Virus record (IMG/VR): IMGVR_UViG_3300046171_000030
Span: 1-54,633 of that record
DNA from: a virus
Reading direction: 5' to 3' (one strand)
Length of the DNA stretch: 54,633 nucleotides
Shown: piece by piece, positions 17,885-27,433 of the stretch
Position numbering within the stretch: the first letter of the stretch is position 1
Layout of the letters: each line of letters begins with the position of its first letter
Notes under the pieces: model-generated
The model's database searches: none
The model's input: only the letters and a program-made list of their open reading frames with translations
Told to the model about the DNA's origin: nothing
Position numbers and translations under genes: made by a program

Positions 17885-20800
17885 ATGGCAATGTTTAAAG
17901 CATTTAAGCCTAGTGGCATGGAAAAGATAGCACGTTCTATGGGCTATCAAGGTAATATGCAAGGGTTTCAAGATTACTTGGCTACTAACCCTGCTCAACA
18001 GCAACAGATGGAGTTGTACACCAACAAAGCTATGCAAATGGCTAAAGGCGGCTATGCAAAAAATAAAAAAGTAAAGTATTTTAAGAATGGTGGTGGTACT
18101 GAAGGCGATGGTCCAACTGATGCAGCAAAGCATTACTTTATTCCAGACCCAAGCGACCATAAAGAGTCTATAAGAATACGTGTTGGCTCTAGGCAAGACA
18201 CTGCTGAAGCTAGAAGTAGAACAGGGTACAGTGAAGACACTGCCCTTGCTTTTAAACAGTTAAAACCTTACGAAGTTCGTGTAGCTGAATATGAAGCACA
18301 GAAAAAACAAGGGCAAGAAGATTTACTTGCCCAACAACAAAAAGACTATGATGCTGCTATGCAACGTAGAAAGGAAGAAGAAGAGCGTCAAAAACAGATA
18401 AACGATCCATCTAAAATGGTTGCAAAAGGTATTTATAAAGAAAACCCTAGACCTGATATTATAAGAATGAACCCCGCTGTAGAAGCACCAGATGGTTTTC
18501 AGTATGCTTATAATGAAACTGGTGAGCGTATCACTGTGCCTATTGATTTTGGCGGTTGGACTAGTATTTCGGATTCAAATCGACAGCAACAAAAACCTGC
18601 TATAACACCTGAACAACAACAACAACAATACTCACAACAAGTTGCTGCTCAGATGCAAAATAGGATGGGTGGTAGGTACGTGCCTGATGGGCCGCAATAT
18701 GTCATGGTTGGCAACCCTCCCGCAACAATTCCAAATGACCCGCTTAATCCAAAGTTCGATGGTAGGTACGTGCCTGATGGGCGGCAAAATCTCATCGTTG
18801 GCCACCTGCCCGCAACAATTCCAAATGACCCGCTTAATCCAGAGCCTGCTACATACAAACCATCACTGCCACCTATTTATCAAGCACCTTATTTATCAGG
18901 TACTAGATTTACCCCTGTAGGCCAGTATGTACAAGACCCTAATACTGGGCAACCTGTAGCACAAGCTTATACACCACTTAATCAAGGCTATGGTGCAGCG
19001 GCAACTAACTTCCAACAACAAATACAGGGTGGTTATGGTACAAATACAACAAATACAGATATATCTGAAACAACACTAACACAAAATAGAGGCGGCTATG
19101 TCGAACCACAGAAGTTTGCAGTAGGTGGTAGTGTTACAAACCCTGCTGGCACACAAGCTGGTACACCCGTATACACAGGCGCAAGTCCAACACAATATAC
19201 CACAACACCCGCAACTTATTATCAACCCGGAGATGATATTCCAGAAGGTAAAAAAGCTGGCGATGAAAAAACACCAGAAGTAAAAAATGCTGTTCCGGGT
19301 GTAGCACAGTTTAGTGTAGAGCAAATGTATAACCCTGCGCTTCCTGTTGGTGGTGTTACTATTGCCGCACAAACACAAACAGACCCAAGACAGAATATTG
19401 CTACAGGTACAGGTGAATTAACAGGTCAAGTATCAGTTCCTACAGCTACAGCTACTACTGCGCAGGCACAAGGAATAACACCTACAGATGCTAACGTGAT
19501 GCAGGCTGCACAAGCTGCACCGGGTGTAGACAGCGCAATGAACGCTACACAAGCTGCACAGGCTAATCCTCAAGACCCTCGTGCGCAGATTACTGCAGCA
19601 CAACAAACTGCCTCATCAGTGGGTAATTTACAGGCTGCACAAGGTAATGCTTCACTTATTAACAATCCTGTACAACGTCAGATACAATCAGGTGAGTTGA
19701 TATCAGGTGTAGCTGACGCACAGGTAGCTTCACAGTTTACTGAGCAAATTCAAGCTGCACAAGCTACGCCTTCACAGCAAGCTACTGTACAGGGGCAACT
19801 GAGCAACCTGATGCAACAGTTTCAAGGTGGTAACACACCAGCTTGGGCTGCAGGTGCTATGCGGAGTGTTACTTCCGCTATGGCAGCTAGGGGTTTAAGT
19901 GCATCTAGTCTTGCAGGACAGGCAATGGTGCAGGCTGCTATGGAAAGTGCATTGCCTATTGCACAGGCCGATGCTCAAACACAAGCACAGTTTGAAGGTC
20001 AGAACTTATCTAACAGACAGCAACGTGCTATGCTTGCTGCACAACAACGTGCGCAGTTTATGGGTCAGGAGTTTGACCAAGCGTTCCAGTCACGTGTACA
20101 AAACTCTGCACGTATTGGTGACATAGCTAACATGAATTTCACTGCTGAACAGCAGGTACAGCTAGAGAACTCACGTGCTGTGAATACAATGAACCTGAAC
20201 AACCTGTCTAACTCACAGGCAATGGTCATGGCTGAAGCTGCTGCACTGGCACAGCTAGATACAGCTAATCTAAGTAATCGCCAACAGTCTGCAGTGCAGA
20301 ACGCACAAAACTTTTTGTCGGCTGACATGGCTAACTTGTCTAACAGGCAGCAGACTGAACTGTTTAAAGCACAGCAGCGTGTACAGTCTTTGTTTACAGA
20401 TCAAGCTGCTACTAATGCTGCTGCACAGTTTAATGCAACCAGTCAAAATCAGGTTGACCAATTCTTTGCGAGTTTAGGTTCACAAGTATCACAGTTTAAT
20501 GCCACACAGCAAAATGCACAAGCACAGTTTAATGCAGGTCAAACTAATACTGTTAATCGTTTTAATGCTGAACTGAATAATCAACGTGATCAGTTTAACG
20601 CACAGAACCAGCTTGTGATTGCACAGTCAAATGCACAATGGCGTAGGCAGATTGCTACTGCAGATACTGCAGCAGTTAATCGTGCTAATGAATTAAATGC
20701 TAATGCTGTTCTTGATATTAGTAAAAATGCTTACGATAATTTGTGGACATTTTATGGTGATACAATGGAATGGGCATGGAAATCTGCAGAAAATCAGATT

Positions 20801-21196
20801 GATCGCGTAAATGCATTGGCAATTGCTGAATTAGATGCGACCACACGTCAACAAATAGCAGATGAACAATCACAAACTGCAGCAGGTAATGCCGTAGGAT
20901 CATTAATTAGTACAATTGCCGGATCATATTTCTTTGGTATGTGTTGGGTAGCACGTGAAGTATATGGCAAACAAGATGTTCGTTGGTTGATATTCCGCAC
21001 TTGGCTAAAATATGAAGCACCTAAATGGTTAAACAAACTATATGAAAAACATGGTGAAAATTTTGCAGAGTTTATTAGTGACAAACCAGCACTTAAATGG
21101 GTTGTACGTAAGTTGATGGATAAGGTTGTAGCCAATAAAAAACCCTTGACTTTTAATACAGAATATGTAAAACTAATAAACACGAAAGAGGTATAA
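17885..21196 (+). CDS. Large Gln/Ala-rich internal virion protein with CFI-box-like end
   Basis: 1103 residues. The N-terminus (SGMEKIARSMGYQGNMQGFQDYL) is followed by MAKGG and KNGGG motifs, a Pro/Gln-rich middle with an exact 90-base duplication, then a very long Gln/Ala/Asn-rich helical region (about 530-1000) rich in LSNRQQ and QFNA repeats. This is the composition of ejection proteins that build a channel or sit inside the capsid. The last 85 residues differ sharply: after a hydrophobic stretch comes CWVAREVYG and a basic helical tail, matching the layout of CFI-box C-terminal domains. Ejection function is inferred. Confidence 0.75.
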   Translation: MAMFKAFKPSGMEKIARSMGYQGNMQGFQDYLATNPAQQQQMELYTNKAMQMAKGGYAKNKKVKYFKNGGGTEGDGPTDAAKHYFIPDPSDHKESIRIRVGSRQDTAEARSRTGYSEDTALAFKQLKPYEVRVAEYEAQKKQGQEDLLAQQQKDYDAAMQRRKEEEERQKQINDPSKMVAKGIYKENPRPDIIRMNPAVEAPDGFQYAYNETGERITVPIDFGGWTSISDSNRQQQKPAITPEQQQQQYSQQVAAQMQNRMGGRYVPDGPQYVMVGNPPATIPNDPLNPKFDGRYVPDGRQNLIVGHLPATIPNDPLNPEPATYKPSLPPIYQAPYLSGTRFTPVGQYVQDPNTGQPVAQAYTPLNQGYGAAATNFQQQIQGGYGTNTTNTDISETTLTQNRGGYVEPQKFAVGGSVTNPAGTQAGTPVYTGASPTQYTTTPATYYQPGDDIPEGKKAGDEKTPEVKNAVPGVAQFSVEQMYNPALPVGGVTIAAQTQTDPRQNIATGTGELTGQVSVPTATATTAQAQGITPTDANVMQAAQAAPGVDSAMNATQAAQANPQDPRAQITAAQQTASSVGNLQAAQGNASLINNPVQRQIQSGELISGVADAQVASQFTEQIQAAQATPSQQATVQGQLSNLMQQFQGGNTPAWAAGAMRSVTSAMAARGLSASSLAGQAMVQAAMESALPIAQADAQTQAQFEGQNLSNRQQRAMLAAQQRAQFMGQEFDQAFQSRVQNSARIGDIANMNFTAEQQVQLENSRAVNTMNLNNLSNSQAMVMAEAAALAQLDTANLSNRQQSAVQNAQNFLSADMANLSNRQQTELFKAQQRVQSLFTDQAATNAAAQFNATSQNQVDQFFASLGSQVSQFNATQQNAQAQFNAGQTNTVNRFNAELNNQRDQFNAQNQLVIAQSNAQWRRQIATADTAAVNRANELNANAVLDISKNAYDNLWTFYGDTMEWAWKSAENQIDRVNALAIAELDATTRQQIADEQSQTAAGNAVGSLISTIAGSYFFGMCWVAREVYGKQDVRWLIFRTWLKYEAPKWLNKLYEKHGENFAEFISDKPALKWVVRKLMDKVVANKKPLTFNTEYVKLINTKEV
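18671..18841 (+). repeat. 90-base tandem duplication within the internal virion gene
   Basis: The unit beginning GGTAGGTACGTGCCTGATGG starts at 18671 and again at 18761, exactly 90 bases apart, so the frame is kept. The two copies differ at a handful of bases around the centre while both ends are identical. They encode two copies of a 30-residue RYVPDG...PATIPNDPLNP unit. The low divergence suggests a recent duplication. Confidence 0.9.
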
Positions 21197-21198
21197 TT

Positions 21199-21420
21199 AT
21201 GTCAAGACAATTTAACGCTTCTCTAGCATCCTATAATAAACTAATTCGTATGATGGATGAAATACCAGCAGAAAAGCAGCCCGCAAAAAGTATAGGTCTA
21301 TTGTCACCATCACGTAGTAAAAGTGATACTAATAAAAAAGATATGTCACAACCTATAAATCGTATAATTAAACATTTTAATACTATCAAGAGTAAAAGGG
21401 GTGAATTAAATGGTTCTTGA
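21199..21420 (+). CDS. Small basic protein in internal-protein cluster
   Basis: 73 residues, Lys/Ser-rich, helical at both ends (ASYNKLIRMMDEIP; INRIIKHFNTIKSKRG). Ribosome site AAAGAGGTATAATT. Its 3' end overlaps the next gene by 11 bases. Function unknown; its place between two large ejection-type genes suggests a virion or assembly role. Confidence 0.65.
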   Translation: MSRQFNASLASYNKLIRMMDEIPAEKQPAKSIGLLSPSRSKSDTNKKDMSQPINRIIKHFNTIKSKRGELNGS

Positions 21421-21919
21421 AGATGTAACCTCAATGTTTGACGCACCTATACCGGGTGAATCATTAACAATTGAACTTGGTTCACGCCCGTGGCAACAAG
21501 CGTCTGAAATGTCTACAGTTGATGAGGCCATTGAATATTATATGGAACGGCTGTCAACTGATGAATTTATGAACCAGTTGATGGATGTGCTTGAGTTAGG
21601 TGTACCAATCACTAGTATTGTCAATACTATGCAACTTAACTCCGTGATGGAAGGTGTCCATTCTGTAGATGTAGGTGTACTGGTTTCTCCGCTTCTTGTT
21701 GAAATGATTATGTATATGGCTGACATGGCAAAAGTTGAATACGTTTCAGGTTTGGAAAAGCCGGATACTAGTGATAAACTTGCGCCAACTAAAGTTGCAA
21801 AAATGATGAGTAAGTTTAAACAAGAAGTTGAAGATGTTGACATACAAGAGGAGTCTTCTGTAGAAACTCAAGAAGAAGAAACAGAAGAGCCTAAAGGTCT
21901 TATGGCACGGAGAAAATAA
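21410..21919 (+). CDS. Conserved acidic virion-module protein, 169 aa
   Basis: An acidic protein with a helical core (STVDEAIEYYMERLSTDEF, then LELGVPITSIVNTMQL) and a Glu-rich disordered tail ending in basic residues (GLMARRK). I recognise the type from marine phage clusters of internal proteins, without a known function. AAAGGGGTG precedes the ATG; the stop overlaps the next ATG (TAATGG). Confidence 0.7.
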   Translation: MVLEDVTSMFDAPIPGESLTIELGSRPWQQASEMSTVDEAIEYYMERLSTDEFMNQLMDVLELGVPITSIVNTMQLNSVMEGVHSVDVGVLVSPLLVEMIMYMADMAKVEYVSGLEKPDTSDKLAPTKVAKMMSKFKQEVEDVDIQEESSVETQEEETEEPKGLMARRK

Positions 21920-22998
21920 TGGGATTTGGAACTGGATTAGCAGCTGGCCTAGCATCTGGGTTTGAAAAAGTAGTAGAAAGAAATCAGGATAGTATTCGTG
22001 ATAGCATGTCACGTGCCGAAAAGTATATGTATGAAAGATATGGTCAAGAGCAAGCTGCTGAAAGAGAAAAAATAGAAAAAGCAGAAGAGGCCGTTAAGCG
22101 TCTTGCTAAGTATGTTGATGTAGAAAATTTACCAGAAGGCGTAAGACCAGAAGATGTTGCGTCTGCTTGGTTTGTAAAATCTGGTGGTAGTATTTCTGAA
22201 GCAGAAAAGATGGCAGATCGTCTTAGTGATGCTGAAAGTTATCTGGGTGCGGATGCAGCAAAGCTAACATTTGCTAAAGCACGTAACACTGGAATGACTG
22301 TTCGTGAGATGGTTAAATCTACTATCCGTCCACCTGATCTGGATTATATCCGTGGTCCACAGAAAACTATGAAGAGTTTGTTTGGTGAGGTTGATATTAC
22401 TGCCGAAGCACAAAAACGTGCAGGCGTTCCAACTGATGTGCAAACTAGAACAGCATTTGATACAGAAGGCTTTGAAGGTCTTGGTATTAAAGGTAAGTTT
22501 TATGATGTCACTGAGTATCAAACAAAACAGAAAAAAGATACAGTTGCGCTTGAGGCAGCGGAACTTGCTAACCAGCAAACTAAAAAAGAAATAGGTGAAA
22601 TTAACACATTTGATGATAATCAAATACAAGAATTTTTTGATAGGTCTAACAAAACAGCAGCAAGTATAACAGGCAATATTAATTCTGTAACTGGTGAGCC
22701 TGAGTTTAAAGGTACAGCAGACGCATATTCTCAAGGAAGAACCGTATACGAAAAAACACTTCAAAATTTAACTAAAGAAATGCTTAGAACAAATTCGTTT
22801 GGGGTTAAAACTAACGATTCTACTTTTAGAGGGGTGGCGCAACAAGTGCTTCCTTTTTATCCGGGAGGTTTTGCACCAAAGGGTAACCCCGGAGAAATGG
22901 ATATAGGTAAAGTGTATACTTTACCAAAAGAAGACGGTAGTGGTCCTAGAACTATACTATGGTTAGGTAGTGAAGATAACATTTTTGAGATAAATTAA
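21919..22998 (+). CDS. Internal/ejection-cluster protein, 359 aa
   Basis: Starts with a Gly/Ala-rich amphipathic stretch (GTGLAAGLASGFEKVV) that could contact membrane, followed by a long charged coil (residues 25-70) and a mixed domain. No catalytic motif is seen. It lies between two ejection-type proteins with overlapping or one-base spacing, so it probably belongs to the injected protein set. Function otherwise unknown. Confidence 0.65.
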   Translation: MGFGTGLAAGLASGFEKVVERNQDSIRDSMSRAEKYMYERYGQEQAAEREKIEKAEEAVKRLAKYVDVENLPEGVRPEDVASAWFVKSGGSISEAEKMADRLSDAESYLGADAAKLTFAKARNTGMTVREMVKSTIRPPDLDYIRGPQKTMKSLFGEVDITAEAQKRAGVPTDVQTRTAFDTEGFEGLGIKGKFYDVTEYQTKQKKDTVALEAAELANQQTKKEIGEINTFDDNQIQEFFDRSNKTAASITGNINSVTGEPEFKGTADAYSQGRTVYEKTLQNLTKEMLRTNSFGVKTNDSTFRGVAQQVLPFYPGGFAPKGNPGEMDIGKVYTLPKEDGSGPRTILWLGSEDNIFEIN

Positions 22999-22999
22999 A

Positions 23000-25900
23000 A
23001 TGGCATTAAATTATTACACACAACAAGAGTATGATGCTTTATCTACTGATGTTACTCCACCTGCTGCTGTTGAACCAGCGCAGGAAACGCCACAAGTAGA
23101 TAAACCAAAACTTCAATATTATACTGAGGAAGAGTTTACAAATCTAGGTGGTGTATCTACACAAACTGTACAAGAACCTATTATATCGACAGAAGAACGC
23201 CTTGCACAAGAGCCTGTAGAACCTAGTGAGCCTCGTTCCAGAAAAGAGATGGAACAGGACGAAGAACTCATGTCTGACATAAAGCAGCATCTAAAAGATC
23301 GTTATGACATTGATGCTGATGAACGTATTCCTGATTTCTTCACTGGCTACCTTTTTGGTGGAGATGAAGTAAATAACGAAGAAATACTTGAACAGTATAT
23401 GGATCGTTGGCGTATGATGACTGGCAACACTATGGATGCTGGTTTTGAAATCTCATGGTTAAGCGATCTTGAAGATAAAGAAAATGCTGCAAGAAAAGCT
23501 GCTGAAGCTGGTGATGATAAAGCAGCAGAACAAGCAAATCAATACGCCGAACAACGGGCCAGAGCATTACGTGTGTACCAACGTGCAGACGAAATGGCTG
23601 GCCTTTTTGGTTCTAAGCGTTATGAAGGTATGTCAACTCTAGAAGCGATTGGTGAAATAGGTGAAACCGTAGGCGTTAATGTTGTCGCTGCTGTATCTGA
23701 TCCTGTATTTGCAGCTACAGCTTTTGCTGGTAAAATTGTTGGTCTTGGTGCGTCTGCATCTGGTGCAAGTCTTAAACAAGCTATCTTGAAAGCTGCAGGA
23801 ACAGGTGCTGCATTAGAGGCTGTTGCCTCTGCAGGTACTGATGTAATGGTACAGCAAATGGAAATTGAAATGGGTGCTAGGGATAGCATTGATTACAAGA
23901 GAACTGCTGCAGTAGCTAGTATTGCTGCTACAACTGCAGGTGTAGTATCTGGTGTAGCAACTAGAAATGCAACCACACGTGTGGACAAAGTAACTCGTGG
24001 TGAACTTACAGAAGCACTTAAAACTCAAAAAGAGGCACAGTTAAAAGTAGCTAAAGAAACACAGAAGAAACTTAGACAAACTTCAACGGATATTCGTGAG
24101 CAGCTTGCCGCATCTATTGAGGAAACTTATGGTAAGGAAGCTATCATTAGACACTCTAATGGTAATGTAAAAGAACTTAACTCAAAGTTTATTCGCGAAT
24201 CGGAAGACGCTAATGGTTTGTACAAACAAATAGAAGTAGATGATCCAGACTTTATTGATCCAGCTATGAGTGTAAATACATTTGAGCGTGTAGTTGCGTC
24301 TACTGCTGAATTATTCGATGGGGTAAAAAAAGGTACAATTAAACTAACAGATGAGATTACAGGTGAGCCACTAAATAAGAAACAGCTTAGTGCTTTAACA
24401 TCTAAATTACAGCCGGGTGAAATGGTAAGTGAACGTATGCTTACTATTCTAAAGAATACAGCCGACAGTGAATCAAACGACATAGTTGTACAAATGCTAG
24501 GTAAGTATGGCATTACTCGCAGAGAAATAGCTGCTGTAATGTTTGCTGACGCAAGTAAAGCGGGTCAGAAACTTAATCGTTTGTCACAGCTTAGTCGTGT
24601 CATTGGACGTGCTGGTAGAATTAAAACTGCAGGTGAAGTAGCAGAAGATGCAGAAGCCGCTGTTACAGATAAGCTAGGTTCCACGTTTCGTAGACTGGAA
24701 GACCTTCGCCGCTTGACACTTGTTAGTGGTGTGGCTACCGCTGCACGAAATTCTATAGGACAAGTAATTCGTTCTGGTGTAGACACTCTTGTTTATGGAT
24801 TTGAAAGTGCAATTAACCCGAATAAAAAGTTCGGCTTTAAAAATACTTTTGCGCAAGTATCTAATACATTTTTTAATTCTGATGATTCTGCTACTATGGC
24901 TCAGTTCTTACTTGATCATGCGCCAGAGCAGAAAGCAAGATTTTATAATATGTATTCTGAAATCACAAACAAGCTTGCTAAAAAGAATCCCGGTCAAGCG
25001 TCTATGGCTTCTAAATCCAATGGTCTGCAAAGTGAATCACCTATACTTGATACTTGGGAAAACACAATCACAACATTAAACTTTTTTAACAGGTTTCAAG
25101 AAGCTGTATATCGTAACGGTGCATTTACTACGTCAATACAACGTCAACTCTTTGATAAGGGTGTAGACATGCTTGATGTGCTAAAGAATGGTACGATTAC
25201 AGAAAACATTCCAGAAGACATGATTGCGAAAGCAGTAGATGATGCTCTTGAGTTTACTTATGCAAGTCAACCTAAAACTGGATTATTTCAATTAGCTAAT
25301 AACTTTATTGTTAAATCAGGCTTGACATTAGCAATGCCATTCCCACGTTTTATGTTTAAAGCGATTGAAAACACATATAACTACAATATTACAGGTGCAG
25401 GAACTGCGATAACACGTATGTTACTCCAAAAGTCACGTGGTCAACAAGTAACTGATGGTATGTATCGTCAGCTTGCAGAAGGTGTTGCTGGCGGAATACC
25501 TATGATTACTCTTGGTTATACGCTACGTGATCCAGAAAATGGTATGGCTGGTTCTGATTGGTATATGTTACAGGATGGTAAAGGTAATGAGTTTGATGCA
25601 CGTCCATACTTTCCGCTTACTCCCTACCTTTTAATTGGTGAAGTTATTCACAGGTATACGGATGACAGACCTATACCAGATAAAATCAATACACAGGAAT
25701 TATTAGAAGGATTCACTGGTACTAACTTCCGTGGTGCTGGGCCAATAGCTAAGATGACTGAAGATTTATTCAAAGCCATTGAAACAGGCGGTGATGATAT
25801 GGGCTTTAAGTATAGCATGGCTACACTAGGTGAGTATCTAGGTGAGGCAATCAGTGGATACGGACAGCCGTTATATCAATTTGCAGACGTAGAAGTATTC

Positions 25901-26587
25901 GGTGATATGAATCAGCGTAAAAAAGATTACAATGAAGACCCAGACTATAAAGATGGCGTTGATGGTTTCTTTGAAGGCTTCTCAAGACCCTTTGAGAAAC
26001 GTATTGGACGTATCTTTGAAAATTATAGTGATATGATGTCAGATAAACCAGATATGGCTGATCCACGTTTTTCCGATCCACAGAATCGTGTAATGCCATT
26101 TATGAAACTAATGTTTGGTGCCACATTCACCCGTGTACCACCTAAATATGTACTGGATTTAAACCGCATGGGTTTATCCTACCGTGACTTTATGACTAGT
26201 ACAGATACGCCATCACTTAATCGTAATATGAATAGGGAAATGGGCTACATGATGAACATGGAGATGCCAGAGTATTTGAAAACTCTTCGTGAAGAGTACA
26301 AAGATCAGCCAGATACAGAACAGATGGTAGCTAACGGTGTAAAGCAGTATATAAGTAGCACTAAATCTCTACTGTATAAGTTTGAACAAACTAAAGATGA
26401 TCAAAGTGGTAAAGCCGCACTTATGAATAAATATAAAAGAATGTCGCCCTACTCACGTATCGCAGCAATGCAACAGTATAAGAAAAGATTTGGAGATGAA
26501 GAGCCAACTACAGTTGAAGACTGGATGGAACTAAATAATATGGCTGCACAAGTAAGAACAAATGTAAAGTCAATAATAGGAAGATAA
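23000..26587 (+). CDS. Giant internal virion (ejection) protein, 1195 aa
   Basis: The longest gene. It opens with two similar YYTxxEYxxL/YYTEEEF segments, then an acidic part. Around residues 210-330 lies a series of hydrophobic Ala/Gly helices (VGVNVVAAVSDPVFAATAFAG, TAGVVSGVA) that could span a membrane, followed by long helical regions. This matches the size and make-up of T7 gp16-type DNA-ejection proteins. I do not see a convincing lytic transglycosylase or peptidase motif. It ends the late operon just before a terminator. Confidence 0.7.
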   Translation: MALNYYTQQEYDALSTDVTPPAAVEPAQETPQVDKPKLQYYTEEEFTNLGGVSTQTVQEPIISTEERLAQEPVEPSEPRSRKEMEQDEELMSDIKQHLKDRYDIDADERIPDFFTGYLFGGDEVNNEEILEQYMDRWRMMTGNTMDAGFEISWLSDLEDKENAARKAAEAGDDKAAEQANQYAEQRARALRVYQRADEMAGLFGSKRYEGMSTLEAIGEIGETVGVNVVAAVSDPVFAATAFAGKIVGLGASASGASLKQAILKAAGTGAALEAVASAGTDVMVQQMEIEMGARDSIDYKRTAAVASIAATTAGVVSGVATRNATTRVDKVTRGELTEALKTQKEAQLKVAKETQKKLRQTSTDIREQLAASIEETYGKEAIIRHSNGNVKELNSKFIRESEDANGLYKQIEVDDPDFIDPAMSVNTFERVVASTAELFDGVKKGTIKLTDEITGEPLNKKQLSALTSKLQPGEMVSERMLTILKNTADSESNDIVVQMLGKYGITRREIAAVMFADASKAGQKLNRLSQLSRVIGRAGRIKTAGEVAEDAEAAVTDKLGSTFRRLEDLRRLTLVSGVATAARNSIGQVIRSGVDTLVYGFESAINPNKKFGFKNTFAQVSNTFFNSDDSATMAQFLLDHAPEQKARFYNMYSEITNKLAKKNPGQASMASKSNGLQSESPILDTWENTITTLNFFNRFQEAVYRNGAFTTSIQRQLFDKGVDMLDVLKNGTITENIPEDMIAKAVDDALEFTYASQPKTGLFQLANNFIVKSGLTLAMPFPRFMFKAIENTYNYNITGAGTAITRMLLQKSRGQQVTDGMYRQLAEGVAGGIPMITLGYTLRDPENGMAGSDWYMLQDGKGNEFDARPYFPLTPYLLIGEVIHRYTDDRPIPDKINTQELLEGFTGTNFRGAGPIAKMTEDLFKAIETGGDDMGFKYSMATLGEYLGEAISGYGQPLYQFADVEVFGDMNQRKKDYNEDPDYKDGVDGFFEGFSRPFEKRIGRIFENYSDMMSDKPDMADPRFSDPQNRVMPFMKLMFGATFTRVPPKYVLDLNRMGLSYRDFMTSTDTPSLNRNMNREMGYMMNMEMPEYLKTLREEYKDQPDTEQMVANGVKQYISSTKSLLYKFEQTKDDQSGKAALMNKYKRMSPYSRIAAMQQYKKRFGDEEPTTVEDWMELNNMAAQVRTNVKSIIGR

Positions 26588-26590
26588 GTA

Positions 26591-26618
26591 AAAAAGGGGG
26601 CAATTAAGCCCCCTCTTT
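26591..26618. terminator. Two-way intrinsic terminator between converging operons
   Basis: A5-GGGGGC (26591-26601), a six-base AATTAA loop and GCCCCC-TCTTT (26608-26617) form a six-pair G/C stem with an A-run on one side and T-run on the other. It serves the late plus-strand operon ending at 26587 and the early minus-strand operon ending at 26658. Confidence 0.88.
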
Positions 26619-26657
26619 CATAACAGATTAGTAACCCATATCATGACAAAACTATTA

Positions 26658-26984
26658 CTACCTGTTATCCCCACTACCACCTAGCTTACCTCTGGCTTGT
26701 CTATCTGCCAGCTTCTCAATATTATCTTCCATAACCTTGCCTAGATTAACACCTAGTTCTCGTGACAGTACAGCTATGTACCAGCATACGTCACCTAGTT
26801 CCTTTGTAATCTCTGCACGTTTAGCTGGGTTATCACCATCACGTATTAGCTTCTTAGCCTTGTTAGCAATCTCACCTGCCTCACCCGCCAGTCCTAACGT
26901 CAAGTACGCTAGGGCTGTTTCTTTTGGAAAGATAGCTGTGCTACAAGCTTTGTGTTGGTAGTCTGCTGCTGTAATGCTACTCAT
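26658..26984 (-). CDS. mazG: MazG-like nucleotide pyrophosphohydrolase
   Basis: 108 residues from the ATG at 26984, which has GGAGAAACAA just upstream; an upstream in-frame start at 27032 lacks this. The metal-binding motif is present as GEAGEIAN (ExxE) followed by KELGDVCWY (ExxD). MazG enzymes hydrolyse NTPs or dNTPs to monophosphates. In marine phages the role is debated: clearing ppGpp, adjusting dNTP pools, or house-cleaning. It is the last gene of the early minus operon, near the RNR gene, which fits nucleotide metabolism. Confidence 0.88.
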   Translation of the reverse strand: MSSITAADYQHKACSTAIFPKETALAYLTLGLAGEAGEIANKAKKLIRDGDNPAKRAEITKELGDVCWYIAVLSRELGVNLGKVMEDNIEKLADRQARGKLGGSGDNR

Positions 26985-27006
26985 TTGTTTCTCCTTCATC
27001 CACTGT

Positions 27007-27222
27007 TTAACTTCCTGCTCTAGCTTTTTCATTACGTTGTACCTTCTGTAGATTCACATGATAGGCAGTGTTCCAACCTCTATGCCACTCCCTTGCTTGC
27101 ATTGTATTTGAATCAATTGGGCAGGTCAGTCTACCTTTCCTAAAGGCTTCCTGACCCCACTCAAATTGAATACGTAATGGTGCATCATACTTACTCAGTC
27201 CATTACGCCGCACTGTCTTCAC
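27007..27222 (-). CDS. RMF/CrpP-like small protein
   Basis: 71 basic residues with the pattern G-x2-A-x3-G-x3-CP...R-x-W-x2-GW-x2-A (GQEAFRKGRLTCP, then REWHRGWNTAYH), which matches the ribosome modulation factor/CrpP family. Cellular RMF dimerises and silences ribosomes; the role of phage versions is unknown. The likely start is GTG 27222 (or GTG 27213); both overlap the upstream gene and have weak ribosome sites. Confidence 0.65.
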   Translation of the reverse strand: MKTVRRNGLSKYDAPLRIQFEWGQEAFRKGRLTCPIDSNTMQAREWHRGWNTAYHVNLQKVQRNEKARAGS

Positions 27223-27433
27223 CTTCTTCTGTTTTTGGTTCAGTCACAGAAGCTACCAGCATCTTAGTGAAAGCATCTTGTGCTACAACAAGTTGATCTA
27301 GGTCAAACCTAGCCTGTGCAGTCTTGCTGTTCAATGAAGCAACGTGATTAACCATAGCCTTCTGGTTATCTTCTAGTTCTTCAAAGTCGTACTCTTTACC
27401 ATCAATGGTAATCATTCGGTTATCATCATTCAT
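27203..27433 (-). CDS. DUF6447-like small protein
   Basis: 76 residues. The opening (MITIDGKEYDFEELEDNQKAM) followed by a heptad-patterned helix matches a small phage and bacterial family I know as DUF6447; function unknown. The start has two ATGs after GGAGA (GGAGA-ATG-AAA-ATG); the second, 27433, has the better spacing. It overlaps both neighbours, so translation is probably coupled. Confidence 0.7.
   Translation of the reverse strand: MNDDNRMITIDGKEYDFEELEDNQKAMVNHVASLNSKTAQARFDLDQLVVAQDAFTKMLVASVTEPKTEEGEDSAA

Noticed and set aside
21146-21172. TTGACT...TAAAAC before the gene at 21199
   Set aside because: Both boxes deviate from the phage consensus and the site is within the CFI-box-like coding end; not strong enough to list.
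25322-25327. TTGACA inside the giant internal-protein gene
   Set aside because: No matching -10 at 16-18 bases and it lies in codons of a long conserved frame.
17885-26587. Search for a lytic transglycosylase domain in the ejection-type proteins
   Set aside because: No catalytic Glu-Ser motif with the following GLMQ-type segments was seen in any of them.
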